The position numbers and the translations under genes were made by a program. Below are positions 44,510 through 52,845 of a stretch of DNA of 64,000 nt, one piece after another (within the stretch, counting starts at the first letter, position 1; the number at the start of each line of letters is the position of its first letter). The notes below the pieces were generated by a model. That model was not told where the DNA came from. It made no database searches and saw only the letters and a list, made by a program, of their open reading frames with translations. The stretch comes from Microbispora catharanthi. Its GTDB lineage: Bacteria > Actinomycetota > Actinomycetes > Streptosporangiales > Streptosporangiaceae. The stretch covers positions 1 through 64,000 of the forward strand of contig NZ_VDMA02000002.1 of the NCBI RefSeq assembly GCF_006334915.2, given 5' to 3'.

Positions 44510-45928
44510 ATGCTTCCCGAGTACGGCAGGCCCGTCACCGAACTGCTCGCCGAGCTGACCGCCCTGAAGGAGGCCGACCTGCCGGTGCGCGGCGGCAAGG
44601 TGACGGCCTACGTCTACGACACCGGGCTGCCGGAGGTGCACGAGGCCGCGCACCGGGCGTACGCGGAGATGCTCGAAGTCAACATGCTCGATCCGACGGC
44701 CTTCCCCAGCATGGTCGCGCTGGAGCGGCAGGTGGTCGGGGCCGTCGCCGAGTTGCTCGGACGGCCCGGTGCGCCGGGCATCTTCACCAGCGGCGGCACC
44801 GAGTCGATCATGCTGGCCGTGAAGGCCGCCCGCGACGCCCGTCCCGGCGCCACCCGAGTGGTGCTGCCGGTCACCGCGCACCCGGCGTTCCACAAGGCGG
44901 CGCACTACCTCGGCATGGAGATCGTGCCGGTCCCGGTCGACCCGGTCACCTACCGGGCCTCCGTTCCGGCGTTCGAGGCCGAGCTGGACGACCGTACGGC
45001 GCTGGCGGTGGTCTCGGCGCCCTCCTATCCGCAGGGCGTCGTCGACCCGGTCGAGGAGGTGGCCGCGCTCGCCGCCGCGCGCGGCGTGCCGTGCCACGTA
45101 GACGCCTGCGTCGGCGGATGGCTGCTGCCGTGGCTGCGCGAGGCGGGCGCCGCGATCCCGCCCTTCGACCTGAGCGTGCCCGGCGTCACCTCGATCTCGT
45201 GCGACCTGCACAAGTTCGGGTACGCGCCGAAGGGGGCGTCGGTGCTGCTGTTTCGCGACCCTGAACTGCGCCGCCGGGCCTACTTCGCCTCTGCGGCCTG
45301 GCCCGGCTACACGATCATCAACGCGACCGTGCAGAGCTCACGGTCGGCCGGGCCGCTCGGCGGCGCCTGGGCCACCCTGCAGGCCCTCGGCCGGGAGGGC
45401 TACCTGGAGCTCGGCTGCAGGACGCTGGAGGCGACCCGGCGGCTGGCGGAGGGCGTGGGGAAGATCCCCGGACTGCGGGTGCTCGGGAAGCCGGAGGCCG
45501 CGCTGGTCGCCATCGCCGGCTCCTCCCAGGTGGACGTCTTCGTACTCGCCGACGAGGCGCGCCGGCTCGGCTGGTTCCTCCAGCCGCAGCTGTCGTACGC
45601 CGGGATCCCGGCCAACATCCACGTGACGGTCACCGGTGTGACGCTGGCGGGGGTGGACGCGATGCTGGAGGTGATCGCGGAGGCGGCCGAGGCCGCCCGG
45701 CGACGGGGGCCTGCCGAGGTGCCCGAGGGCCTGCCCGAGCTCATCGCGTCCCTCGACCTCGACGCCCTGGACGACGCCACGTTCGCCGAGCTCGCCGCGT
45801 CGGTGGGGATCGACCTCACCGCGACGGGACAGCCGGGGATGGCGGTCGTGAACGCCGTGCTCGACGCCCTGCCGGCCGCGACCCGCGAGGCGATCCTCGT
45901 CCGTTTCCTGTCGGTTATGTACTCCTGA
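44510..45928 (+). CDS. PLP-dependent decarboxylase/lyase (sphingosine-1-phosphate lyase-like)
   Basis: 472 aa. AGGAG at 44501-44505. Fold-type I group II decarboxylase: TSGGTESIMLAVKAARD (phosphate-binding loop), HPAFHKAAHYLGM (ring-stacking His), HVDACVGGW (Asp to pyridine N), and SCDLHKFGYAPKG with the Schiff-base Lys, the same context as sphingosine-1-phosphate lyases. The last ~60 residues after VPEGLPELIASLDLDAL are variable. Could cleave a phospho-sphingoid-like substrate or decarboxylate an amino acid; substrate undecided. Confidence 0.88.
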   Translation: MLPEYGRPVTELLAELTALKEADLPVRGGKVTAYVYDTGLPEVHEAAHRAYAEMLEVNMLDPTAFPSMVALERQVVGAVAELLGRPGAPGIFTSGGTESIMLAVKAARDARPGATRVVLPVTAHPAFHKAAHYLGMEIVPVPVDPVTYRASVPAFEAELDDRTALAVVSAPSYPQGVVDPVEEVAALAAARGVPCHVDACVGGWLLPWLREAGAAIPPFDLSVPGVTSISCDLHKFGYAPKGASVLLFRDPELRRRAYFASAAWPGYTIINATVQSSRSAGPLGGAWATLQALGREGYLELGCRTLEATRRLAEGVGKIPGLRVLGKPEAALVAIAGSSQVDVFVLADEARRLGWFLQPQLSYAGIPANIHVTVTGVTLAGVDAMLEVIAEAAEAARRRGPAEVPEGLPELIASLDLDALDDATFAELAASVGIDLTATGQPGMAVVNAVLDALPAATREAILVRFLSVMYS

Positions 45929-46040
45929 TGCGGTTGTCTTCCCGATCTTCACCTTTTGGGCGTGCACCCGCCCGTTGTCCGTCATCTGGCGTTGATCAGA
46001 TGCCTGCCGCAAGCAAGCACGAGCTAGCGAAGGCATCTAC

Positions 46041-47810
46041 GTGGATCACAACAGTTTCCGGCGCTGGGCGACGGCCACGGCGGCCCTGGCCCTCTCGGTG
46101 ACGACGGCCCTGCCGGCCGCCGCCGACGCCGCACCGCCGCCGGTGGACGTGCAGCTCCTGTCGTTCACCGACCTGCACGGCTACCTGACGCCGCAGAACG
46201 ACGCGGCGAACGGCACGGTGAAGGACGCCCAGGGAAGGACGATCGTGGTGGGCGGCGCCGCGTACATCGCCGCCCACCTGAAGAACCTGCGGCAGGGCCA
46301 CGACAACTCCATCACCTTCACCACGGGCGACGACTTCAGCGGCTGGCCGGTCGAGGTGGCCTACCACCAGGACGAGCCCACCGTCGAGTTCCTCAACTCC
46401 ATCGGCGTGGAGTTCGCGGCGGTGGGCAACCACGAGCTGGACCGGCCGCTGGAGTTCCTCCGCGGCCACATGGGCAAGGGCCAGTGCTTCGGCGTCGTCG
46501 ACGTGGACAGCTGCTTCACCGACTCCACCGGCCGCAGGTTCCACGGGGCGGACTACGCGATCTCCTCCGCGAACGTCACCCGCAAGGGCTCCACCACGCC
46601 GATCTTCAAGCCGTATGTGATCAAGCACGTGAAGGTCCACGGCGGCCGGGAGGTCCGGATCGGCTTCATCAGCCTGACCACCACGACGACGGTCGCCGGC
46701 TCGACGTCGTATCAGCCCGAGCTGGACAACCTGCCGCTGGTCGAGACGGCCAACCGGTACGCGGCCGAGCTCAAGCGCCAGGGCGTCGAGGCCATCGTGG
46801 CCGACGTGCACGAGGGCGGCTCGGCCGGCGGCTACTACAACGGCTGCACCAACCCGTCGGGCCCGGTCGTCGACTTCGCCAAGCAGGCCTCCCCGGACAT
46901 CGACGCGATCGTCACGGGGCACTGGCACGCGCTGTTCAACTGCACGATCCCCGACCCGGCCGGCAACCCCCGTCCCGTCGTCGAGGCGGCCAACCACGGA
47001 CGCCTGATCAGCGAGATCAACCTCAAGATCGACCCGAGGACGGGTGAGGTCATCCGCTCCGCCACCACGGCGGTGAACCACCCGGTCACCCGGGACGTCG
47101 CCCCCGACCCGGCGGCGGTGCGACTCGTCGGCTACTGGAACGCCCGGTCCGCGCGGACGGCCGCCCGCCCGGTCGGCAGGATCAGCGGCGACATCACGCG
47201 GACCCGCGCCGCCGACGGCGAGAGCACTCTGGGCAACCTCGTCGCCGACATGGAGTACGCCGACGCGCGGCGCGGCGGGCCGGTCGACCTGGCGCTGGTG
47301 GCCGCGGCGCCGCTGACGGGCTCCGCCAGCCTGCGCGGCGACCTGCGCTTCGCCAAGGGGGCCAACCCGGCGGACGCCGACGGCACCGTCCTGTTCGGCG
47401 AGGCCTGGGGCGCGTACGGCTACGCCAACCCGGTGCTCACCGTCTCGCTCACCGGGCGGCAGATCGAGCAGGCGCTCGAACAGCAGTGGCAGACCCAGGC
47501 GAACGGCACGGTGCGGTTCGGCCCGCTGGCGGTGTCGGCGAACGTCCGCTACTCCTATGACGCCTCCCGGCCGGTGGGCGACCGGATCGACCCCTCCCAG
47601 GTGCTGATCGGCGGCGCCCCGCTGGACCTCGGGAGGACCTACCGGGTGGCCGCCCTCGCGTACACCCTGATCGGCGCGGACGGCTTCACCGCGCTGACCG
47701 CCTTCACCGACCCCGTGCGCAACTCGCGCGACTACGACGCGTTCCGCGCCTACCTCCAGGCGAACGAGACGGTCGCTCCGCCCGCGCTCGACCGGGTGAC
47801 CGCGCTCTGA
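46041..47810 (+). CDS. Secreted 5'-nucleotidase/metallophosphoesterase
   Basis: 589 aa from GTG 46041. Signal peptide to about residue 32 (ADA). N-terminal calcineurin-like domain: LSFTDLHGYL (metal Asp/His), FTTGDDFSG, VGNHELD, VTGHWHALF. C-terminal 5'-nucleotidase domain with ESTLGNLVADMEYADAR and LTGRQIEQALEQQW. Hydrolyses nucleotides or related phosphoesters outside the cell. The end of the gene is duplicated in tandem (47801-47822). Confidence 0.93.
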   Translation: MDHNSFRRWATATAALALSVTTALPAAADAAPPPVDVQLLSFTDLHGYLTPQNDAANGTVKDAQGRTIVVGGAAYIAAHLKNLRQGHDNSITFTTGDDFSGWPVEVAYHQDEPTVEFLNSIGVEFAAVGNHELDRPLEFLRGHMGKGQCFGVVDVDSCFTDSTGRRFHGADYAISSANVTRKGSTTPIFKPYVIKHVKVHGGREVRIGFISLTTTTTVAGSTSYQPELDNLPLVETANRYAAELKRQGVEAIVADVHEGGSAGGYYNGCTNPSGPVVDFAKQASPDIDAIVTGHWHALFNCTIPDPAGNPRPVVEAANHGRLISEINLKIDPRTGEVIRSATTAVNHPVTRDVAPDPAAVRLVGYWNARSARTAARPVGRISGDITRTRAADGESTLGNLVADMEYADARRGGPVDLALVAAAPLTGSASLRGDLRFAKGANPADADGTVLFGEAWGAYGYANPVLTVSLTGRQIEQALEQQWQTQANGTVRFGPLAVSANVRYSYDASRPVGDRIDPSQVLIGGAPLDLGRTYRVAALAYTLIGADGFTALTAFTDPVRNSRDYDAFRAYLQANETVAPPALDRVTAL

Positions 47811-47822
47811 TCGCGCTCTGAT
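47801..47822 (+). repeat. 11-bp tandem duplication spanning the nucleotidase stop codon
   Basis: CGCGCTCTGAT at 47801-47811 and 47812-47822, exact. Each copy contains the final codons and TGA. Confidence 0.9.
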
Positions 47823-47839
47823 TCAGGGCCGGCGCGGCG

Positions 47840-47857
47840 GTCTCCCCTCCCGGAGAC
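47840..47857 (+). terminator. Weak hairpin after the nucleotidase gene
   Basis: GTCTCC-CCTCCC-GGAGAC with imperfect GC-rich extension on both sides. Plausible terminator ahead of the glycerophosphodiesterase gene. Confidence 0.45.
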
Positions 47858-47967
47858 GGCCCCGCCGTGCACCGTCCCAGCAGACTCCCGCATGTCCCGT
47901 CGGCAACGGCGACCGGCCGCCGATCCGGTGTCCCGGCGTCGGACCGACCCAACGAACCGGAGCCCCC

Positions 47968-49035
47968 GTGCACCTTCGCAAGCTTCTGTTGAGCCTGGCC
48001 CTCGCACCCGCACTCGCCGCGCCGACGGCCGCCCACGCCTCGGCGGCCGGCGGCCCCGGCGTGCTGCCCCAAAAGACCCACTTCGACCTGCAGGCCCACC
48101 GCGGCGGCATCGGCATGACAACCGAGGAGTCGCTGGAGGGCTTCGCCAAGGCCCTGCGCCTCGGGGTCACCACCCTGGAGCTGGACACCCACGTCACCAA
48201 GGACGAGAAGGTCGTCGTCAACCACGACCGGCAGATCAGCGCCCAGAAGTGCCGCGACACCGGGCCGGTCGTGCCCGGCGACCCGATGTACCCGTACGTC
48301 GGCAAGTACATCAAGGACCTGACCCTGGCCCAGATCAAGACCATGGACTGCGGCTACCAGCAGCTGCCCGGGTTCCCCGAGCAGGAGGTGATCCACGGCT
48401 TCCGGATGGCCGAGCTCAAGGACGTGCTGGACCTCGTCAGGAGCTACCACGCCAAGCAGGTCACGTTGAACATCGAGACCAAGGTCGAGGCGGGCGCGCC
48501 GGACCAGACCGCGCCACGCGAGCTGTTCGTCCGCCGGGTGTACGAGGAGATCCACGCCTCGGGCATCGAGGATCAGGTCACCATCCAGTCCTTCGACTGG
48601 GGCGCCCTGAACGAGATGCACAGGCTCGCCCCGGGCTGGCCGCTGGTGGCGCTCACCAACTACGACTTCCTTCAGGTGGGCAGACCCGGCGCCTCGCCGT
48701 GGCTCGGCGGGCTCGACGCCGACGACTTCGACGGCGACTTCGTGAAGGCCGCCGCCGCCATCCCCGGCGTCACGGCGCTGTCCCCGGTGTACGGCTTCCC
48801 GCAGAACGGGAAGATCAGCGACCCCGGATTCCGCTTCTACGTGGACGAGGCGATGGTGACGCGGGCGCACGCGCGCGGTCTGAAGGTCATCCCGTGGACC
48901 TGCGACGACCTGGCGACCATCGAGGCTCTCATGGACATGGGTATCGACGGCGTCATCACCGACTATCCGAACGTCGTCCGCCAGATCATGGCCGACCGCG
49001 GTATGCGGCTGCCGAAGGCCTACGAGCCGCGCTGA
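47968..49035 (+). CDS. Secreted glycerophosphodiester phosphodiesterase
   Basis: 355 aa from GTG 47968. Signal peptide to about residue 27 (AHASA). GDPD signature: DLQAHRGGIGMTTEES (catalytic HRG), LELDTHVTKDEKVVVNHDR (ExD and HD metal/catalytic residues), later TLNIETKVE, IQSFDW and C-terminal VIPWTCDD, DGVITDYPN. Releases glycerol-3-phosphate from glycerophosphodiesters. Same strand and close to the secreted 5'-nucleotidase gene. Confidence 0.95.
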   Translation: MHLRKLLLSLALAPALAAPTAAHASAAGGPGVLPQKTHFDLQAHRGGIGMTTEESLEGFAKALRLGVTTLELDTHVTKDEKVVVNHDRQISAQKCRDTGPVVPGDPMYPYVGKYIKDLTLAQIKTMDCGYQQLPGFPEQEVIHGFRMAELKDVLDLVRSYHAKQVTLNIETKVEAGAPDQTAPRELFVRRVYEEIHASGIEDQVTIQSFDWGALNEMHRLAPGWPLVALTNYDFLQVGRPGASPWLGGLDADDFDGDFVKAAAAIPGVTALSPVYGFPQNGKISDPGFRFYVDEAMVTRAHARGLKVIPWTCDDLATIEALMDMGIDGVITDYPNVVRQIMADRGMRLPKAYEPR

Positions 49036-49076
49036 CGGTCGCGCCCCACGCTCGAACCGCGCTCTGATCCGGCGCC

Positions 49077-49113
49077 GGCAGGGCCGCCTCCCTCATCCGG
49101 AGGCGGCCCTGCC
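49077..49113. terminator. Strong terminator between convergent GDPD and MFS genes
   Basis: Perfect 15-bp stem: GGCAGGGCCGCCTCC (49077-49091), loop CTCATCC, GGAGGCGGCCCTGCC (49099-49113). Confidence 0.92.
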
Positions 49114-49132
49114 TCGGCTTACGGACCGGCGC

Positions 49133-50323
49133 TCACAGTGCTGCATCCTGCGGGGACGGCGTTCTCCTGCCGGCCCTCCCGGCCCTCAGCGCCGCCAGGG
49201 CCGGCACCGCCACCGTGAACGCCAGCGCCACCAGCAGCGCGCTGACCCACAGCGGAGATCGGTAGCCCAGCCCGGCGCCGATGGCGACCCCGCCCAGCAG
49301 GGGCCCGGCGGTCGCGCCCACGTTGAAGGCGGCCGTCGCGAACGAGCCGCCCAGCGACGGCGCGTCGGCCGCCGCGTAGAGCGCCCGCGCGATCAGCGTG
49401 GAGCCGACGGCGAAGGACAGCGTGCCCTGCACGAAGACGAGCACGAACACCGCCGCCGCGTTGCCCGCGGCCGCGCCGAACACGATCCAGCCGGCCAGCA
49501 GGGCCAGGCCGCCGGGCACCAGCAGCCACATCGGCCGCCTGTCCGCCATCCGCCCGCCGATCGACACCCCGGCGAACGACCCCAGGCCGAAGAGCGCCAG
49601 CAGCACCGGCACCCACTGCCGGCCGTACCCGCCGACGTCGGTGACCACCGGAGCCAGGTAGGTGAAGGTGCAGAATGTGGCGCCGTTCACCAGGGCGCCC
49701 AGCAGCAGGGTCACGAGCAGCCGGGGCCGGCGCAGCGCCAGCAGTTCCCGCCGCGCGTCGGGCACGGCCGCGTCCGGTGGCGTGGGCGGAACGGCGCGCG
49801 CGACCGCGACGACGGCCGGCACCGAGACGACCGCCACCGCCCAGAACGCCGAGCGCCAGCCCCACACCTGGCCGAGCACGGCGCCGGCCGGCACCCCGGC
49901 GACGCAGGCGAGCGTGATCCCGCTGAGCAGTACGGAGGCGGCCCGGCCCGTGGCGCCGGGCCCGGCCATGGCGGTCGCCGTCGCGAGACCCACGGCCAGG
50001 AACCCGGCGTTGGCCAGCGCTCCGGCGACGCGGGCGGCCAGCAGAACGCCGAAGCCGGTGGTGACCGCGCCGGCCACGTGAACGATCATGAAGACGGTCA
50101 GGAAGACCAGCAGCGCCCGCCGTCTCGGCCACCGCAGGCTGAGGACGGCCGTCAGCGGCGCGCCCACGATCATCCCCACGGCGAAGGCCGACGTCAGCGC
50201 CCCGGCGGCCGGGACGGACACGTGCAGGTCACGGGCGATGCCGGGCACCAGGCCCGACAGCATGAACTCGGAGGTCCCCTGGGCGAAGACCGCCAGTCCG
50301 AGCATGTAGATGGCGATTGGCAT
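49133..50323 (-). CDS. MFS transporter, Cmx/CmrA-type (chloramphenicol exporter family)
   Basis: 396 aa from ATG 50321-50323. Starts MPIAIYMLGLAVFAQGTSEFM, the family signature, with TM motif C in MAGPGATGRAASVLLSGITL and ACVAGVPAGAVLGQVWGW. Twelve hydrophobic segments. Relatives export chloramphenicol, but the substrate cannot be assigned from sequence alone. Lies downstream of the FolP2-type gene on the same strand, separated by 445 nt with three hairpins. Confidence 0.9.
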   Translation of the reverse strand: MPIAIYMLGLAVFAQGTSEFMLSGLVPGIARDLHVSVPAAGALTSAFAVGMIVGAPLTAVLSLRWPRRRALLVFLTVFMIVHVAGAVTTGFGVLLAARVAGALANAGFLAVGLATATAMAGPGATGRAASVLLSGITLACVAGVPAGAVLGQVWGWRSAFWAVAVVSVPAVVAVARAVPPTPPDAAVPDARRELLALRRPRLLVTLLLGALVNGATFCTFTYLAPVVTDVGGYGRQWVPVLLALFGLGSFAGVSIGGRMADRRPMWLLVPGGLALLAGWIVFGAAAGNAAAVFVLVFVQGTLSFAVGSTLIARALYAAADAPSLGGSFATAAFNVGATAGPLLGGVAIGAGLGYRSPLWVSALLVALAFTVAVPALAALRAGRAGRRTPSPQDAAL

Positions 50324-50544
50324 GACAACTCCACACCGCGTCGTAAACGTCATAGACGTCGCGAAAGGTCGATGAAGGACACGGCGCGCCGCGGCGACGG
50401 CCGGACGACGAGGGAAGGTCCGGCCGGGCACGCGGGGTCGCCGCACGAGGACCCCCGGGTTCCGGTGACGCGGTCGGCGACCATGACGGTGACGGTGGTG
50501 CGGAGCCCGGGAGAAACGGCCCGTACGACGGTGATCCGGTGACA
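50324..50544 (-). other. Long leader/intergenic region upstream of the Cmx-type gene
   Basis: 221 nt directly 5' of the transporter start. No gene recognised. The length and the hairpins further upstream leave room for an attenuator-type leader, common for resistance genes, but I see no convincing leader peptide. Confidence 0.35.
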
Positions 50545-50643
50545 GGCACGGCGTAGCCGTGCCGGACGCGATGCGCCCCGGCGTGGGGATCCGGCGCGGC
50601 GACTCAGCCGCGCGACACATCAGCCACCGGATGACCGGTGGCT
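50545..50643 (-). terminator. Cluster of three perfect hairpins between folP2-type and Cmx-type genes
   Basis: GGCACGGC-GTA-GCCGTGCC (50545-50563), GCGCGGC-GACTCA-GCCGCGC (50594-50613) and AGCCACCGG-ATGA-CCGGTGGCT (50622-50643). The last is the first reached by transcripts leaving folP2 and is a good terminator; the others may be further terminators or parts of the transporter leader. Confidence 0.6.
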
Positions 50644-50768
50644 AGCGTCTCGACGCCTCGGGGCTGGACATGGGGGAAACGTTAGTTACGGTGTGAGCGC
50701 CCTGTCCATCCCTTTGATCACGCGACAGCCGGGGCCCCGCGGGGATCCGGGGCTCCCGCCACCCGGGC

Positions 50769-51668
50769 TCACGCGCCGCCGAGGCGGGCGACGACCGCGA
50801 GAGCCCTGCGGGCGCTCGCCGCGTCGTGGACCCGGAAGACCCGGGCGCCCTGCAGCGCCGACACGGCGAGCGTGGCCAGCGTGCCGGCGTGGCGCTCCTT
50901 GACGGGCAGCCCGCCCAGCGTCTCGCCGACGAAGTCCTTGTTGGAGACCGCCACGAGCACCGGCCACCCCGTGGCGGTCATCTCCCCGAGCCGCCGGCTG
51001 ACCTCCAGCGAGTGCCAGGTGTTCTTGCCGAAGTCGTGAGCCGGGTCGATCAGGATCGCGTCGCGGCGGACTCCCGCGGCGACCGCGCGCTCCGCGAGGT
51101 CCGTCGTGTACGCGACCACGTCGGCCACGACGTCGGCGTACGCGACGCGGTGCGGCCGGGTGCGCGGCTCCACCCGCCCGGCGTGCGCGCACACCAGGCC
51201 GATGCCGTACGCCGCCGCGACCCCCGCGAGGCCGGGGTCCACGCCGCCCCAGGTGTCGTTGAGCAGGTCGGCCCCCGCCTCGGCAACGACCTTGGCCACC
51301 TCCGACCGCCAGGTGTCCACGCTGATGATCACGTCGGGATGCCGCTCGCGCACCGCGGCGACGACCTCCGCCACGCGGCGGATCTCCTCGGCCGGGTCGA
51401 CCTCCGTGCCGGGACCGGCCTTCACGCCGCCGATGTCCACGATGTCCGCCCCCTCGTCGATGAGGCGGGAGGCGGCGTCCACGGCGGCCTGGAAGGCGTA
51501 GGTGGACCCCTTGTCGTAGAAGGAGTCGGGGGTCCGGTTGACCACGGCCATGACCGCGAAGTCACCGGGACCGAAGGCACGGCCGCGCAGGCGCAGGACG
51601 GACGGCGTGCCGGGCTGCGAACCGGGCTGCGTGCCGGGCGCCCCGGTGGGCATCGGCGAACTGGACAC
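50769..51668 (-). CDS. folP: Dihydropteroate synthase paralogue, FolP2 type
   Basis: 299 aa from GTG 51668 (ATG 51653 also possible; no good RBS for either). TIM-barrel DHPS family: AVVNRTPDSFYDKGSTY, DIVDIGGVKAGPG, IISVDTWRSEVAK, LLNDTWGGVDP, LIDPAHDFGKNTWHSLE, VFRVHDAASARRAL. The NRTPDSFYDKG loop and GGVKAGPG (in place of NVTPDSFSDGG and GGESTRPG) mark the FolP2 paralogue, shown in mycobacteria to lack normal DHPS activity and encoded beside gpgS there. True folate function is therefore doubtful. Confidence 0.9.
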   Translation of the reverse strand: MSSSPMPTGAPGTQPGSQPGTPSVLRLRGRAFGPGDFAVMAVVNRTPDSFYDKGSTYAFQAAVDAASRLIDEGADIVDIGGVKAGPGTEVDPAEEIRRVAEVVAAVRERHPDVIISVDTWRSEVAKVVAEAGADLLNDTWGGVDPGLAGVAAAYGIGLVCAHAGRVEPRTRPHRVAYADVVADVVAYTTDLAERAVAAGVRRDAILIDPAHDFGKNTWHSLEVSRRLGEMTATGWPVLVAVSNKDFVGETLGGLPVKERHAGTLATLAVSALQGARVFRVHDAASARRALAVVARLGGA

Positions 51669-51912
51669 GCCGCCAGCGTACTGCCGCCGGCGTGCTGAGG
51701 GCCGTCCCGCGGATCTCATCGTGGCGCAGTTCGACTTCCGCATCGGAACCCGTCGATCGCGAGGTCAACGGTCCGGGTCACGGGGGAAACTACCTATTTT
51801 GGGCCGTCGGGTGGGCTACCTCGGTTTTCCCCGTTATAGGGCAGCGGTCCCCCGTGAACGCTGGTTGACGGAGGCCGGCACCCGCATCCGGCCGTGGACG
51901 AGGAAAGCGACG

Positions 51913-52845
51913 ATGAACAGCATCTCCAACCGGATCGAGCATGCCGAGCGGATCGCGGAGCGCGCGCTGGGCCAGCAGCGGCGGTTCGCCGCGGACGCGT
52001 CGCACGAGCTGCTCACCCCCATCGCCGCCATTCGAGCCCAACTGGAGGCCGCGCGACTCTACCCCGACGACGTGTCCGAGGCGATCGACGGGGCGCTGCG
52101 AGCCACGGGCAGGCTGGAGGCGATCGTCTCCGACCTCCTGTTGCTGGCGAGCATCACGACGATCACGCCCTCCGAGAGAGAGGAGATCGACCTCGGCCGG
52201 CTCGTCGCCGCGGAACTGGGACACAGGCAGGCCCACTGCCCGCTCGAGGTCCACCTCGCCCCGGACGTGATCGTGCGAGGGCTGCGGCCGCTGCTGGCCC
52301 GCGTGGTGAGGAATCTGCTCGACAACGCCGAACGGCACGCCGCCACGGCCGTCCGAGTGGACGTCCGCAGGGACGGCGAGCGGGCCGTCCTCGCGGTGAG
52401 CAACGACGGCGAGACCATCCCCGAGGCCGACCGCGAGCGTATCTTCGACCGCTTCTTCCGCAGGGACACCGCCAGGAGCAGGTCCGCGGGCGGCTCCGGC
52501 CTCGGGCTCGCCATCGCCGGGGAGGCCGTCAAGGCCCACGGCGGGGACATCTCCGTCCAGGACGCCCGGCCCGGGACCCGGTTCGTCGTCCGCCTGCCGC
52601 TCACACGGTCCGCCGAGACCACGCGGGAGGAGCGGAGGGGACAGGTCGTACGCCTGCGCGGCACTCGCCCGAGGCCGAGCCCGCCGTCGGCGGAGGGCGT
52701 CGCGCTGCGGTTGCCCGTCCTCCACGCCGGTGAGACGGCCGGGGCAGGCGCCGGCCCGGAACGGCGAGGCGTTCGGGCGCTCGCCGAAGGCGGTGGGGAG
52801 ACCGAAGATCGCGTGCTCGTCAGCGGGGACGGGGAGGTGGCGTGA
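51913..52845 (+). CDS. Sensorless histidine kinase (soluble, orphan)
   Basis: 310 aa from ATG 51913 (GAGGAAAG upstream). Begins right at the coiled coil before the H-box (QQRRFAADASHELLTPIAAIR); no membrane segment, HAMP or sensor. N-box VVRNLLDNAERHA, G1 SNDGETIPEADRERIFDRF (Gly of DxGxG is Thr here), G2 [19 protein letters not shown]. After the kinase core (about residue 235) an odd ~75-residue Arg/Pro/Gly-rich tail follows, ending 26 nt into the convergent LuxR gene. No response regulator is adjacent. Looks like the C-terminal half of a two-component kinase that lost its front. Confidence 0.75.
   Translation: MNSISNRIEHAERIAERALGQQRRFAADASHELLTPIAAIRAQLEAARLYPDDVSEAIDGALRATGRLEAIVSDLLLLASITTITPSEREEIDLGRLVAAELGHRQAHCPLEVHLAPDVIVRGLRPLLARVVRNLLDNAERHAATAVRVDVRRDGERAVLAVSNDGETIPEADRERIFDRFFRRDTARSRSAGGSGLGLAIAGEAVKAHGGDISVQDARPGTRFVVRLPLTRSAETTREERRGQVVRLRGTRPRPSPPSAEGVALRLPVLHAGETAGAGAGPERRGVRALAEGGGETEDRVLVSGDGEVA

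Noticed and set aside
43307-45211. Long minus-strand frames opposite the kinase and PLP enzyme
   Set aside because: Shadows of conserved genes with typical Arg/Ser/Thr-rich antisense composition.
45929-46040. PHO box upstream of the secreted 5'-nucleotidase
   Set aside because: CTTCACC and GTGCACC elements are present but not at 11-bp spacing, so the match is too weak.
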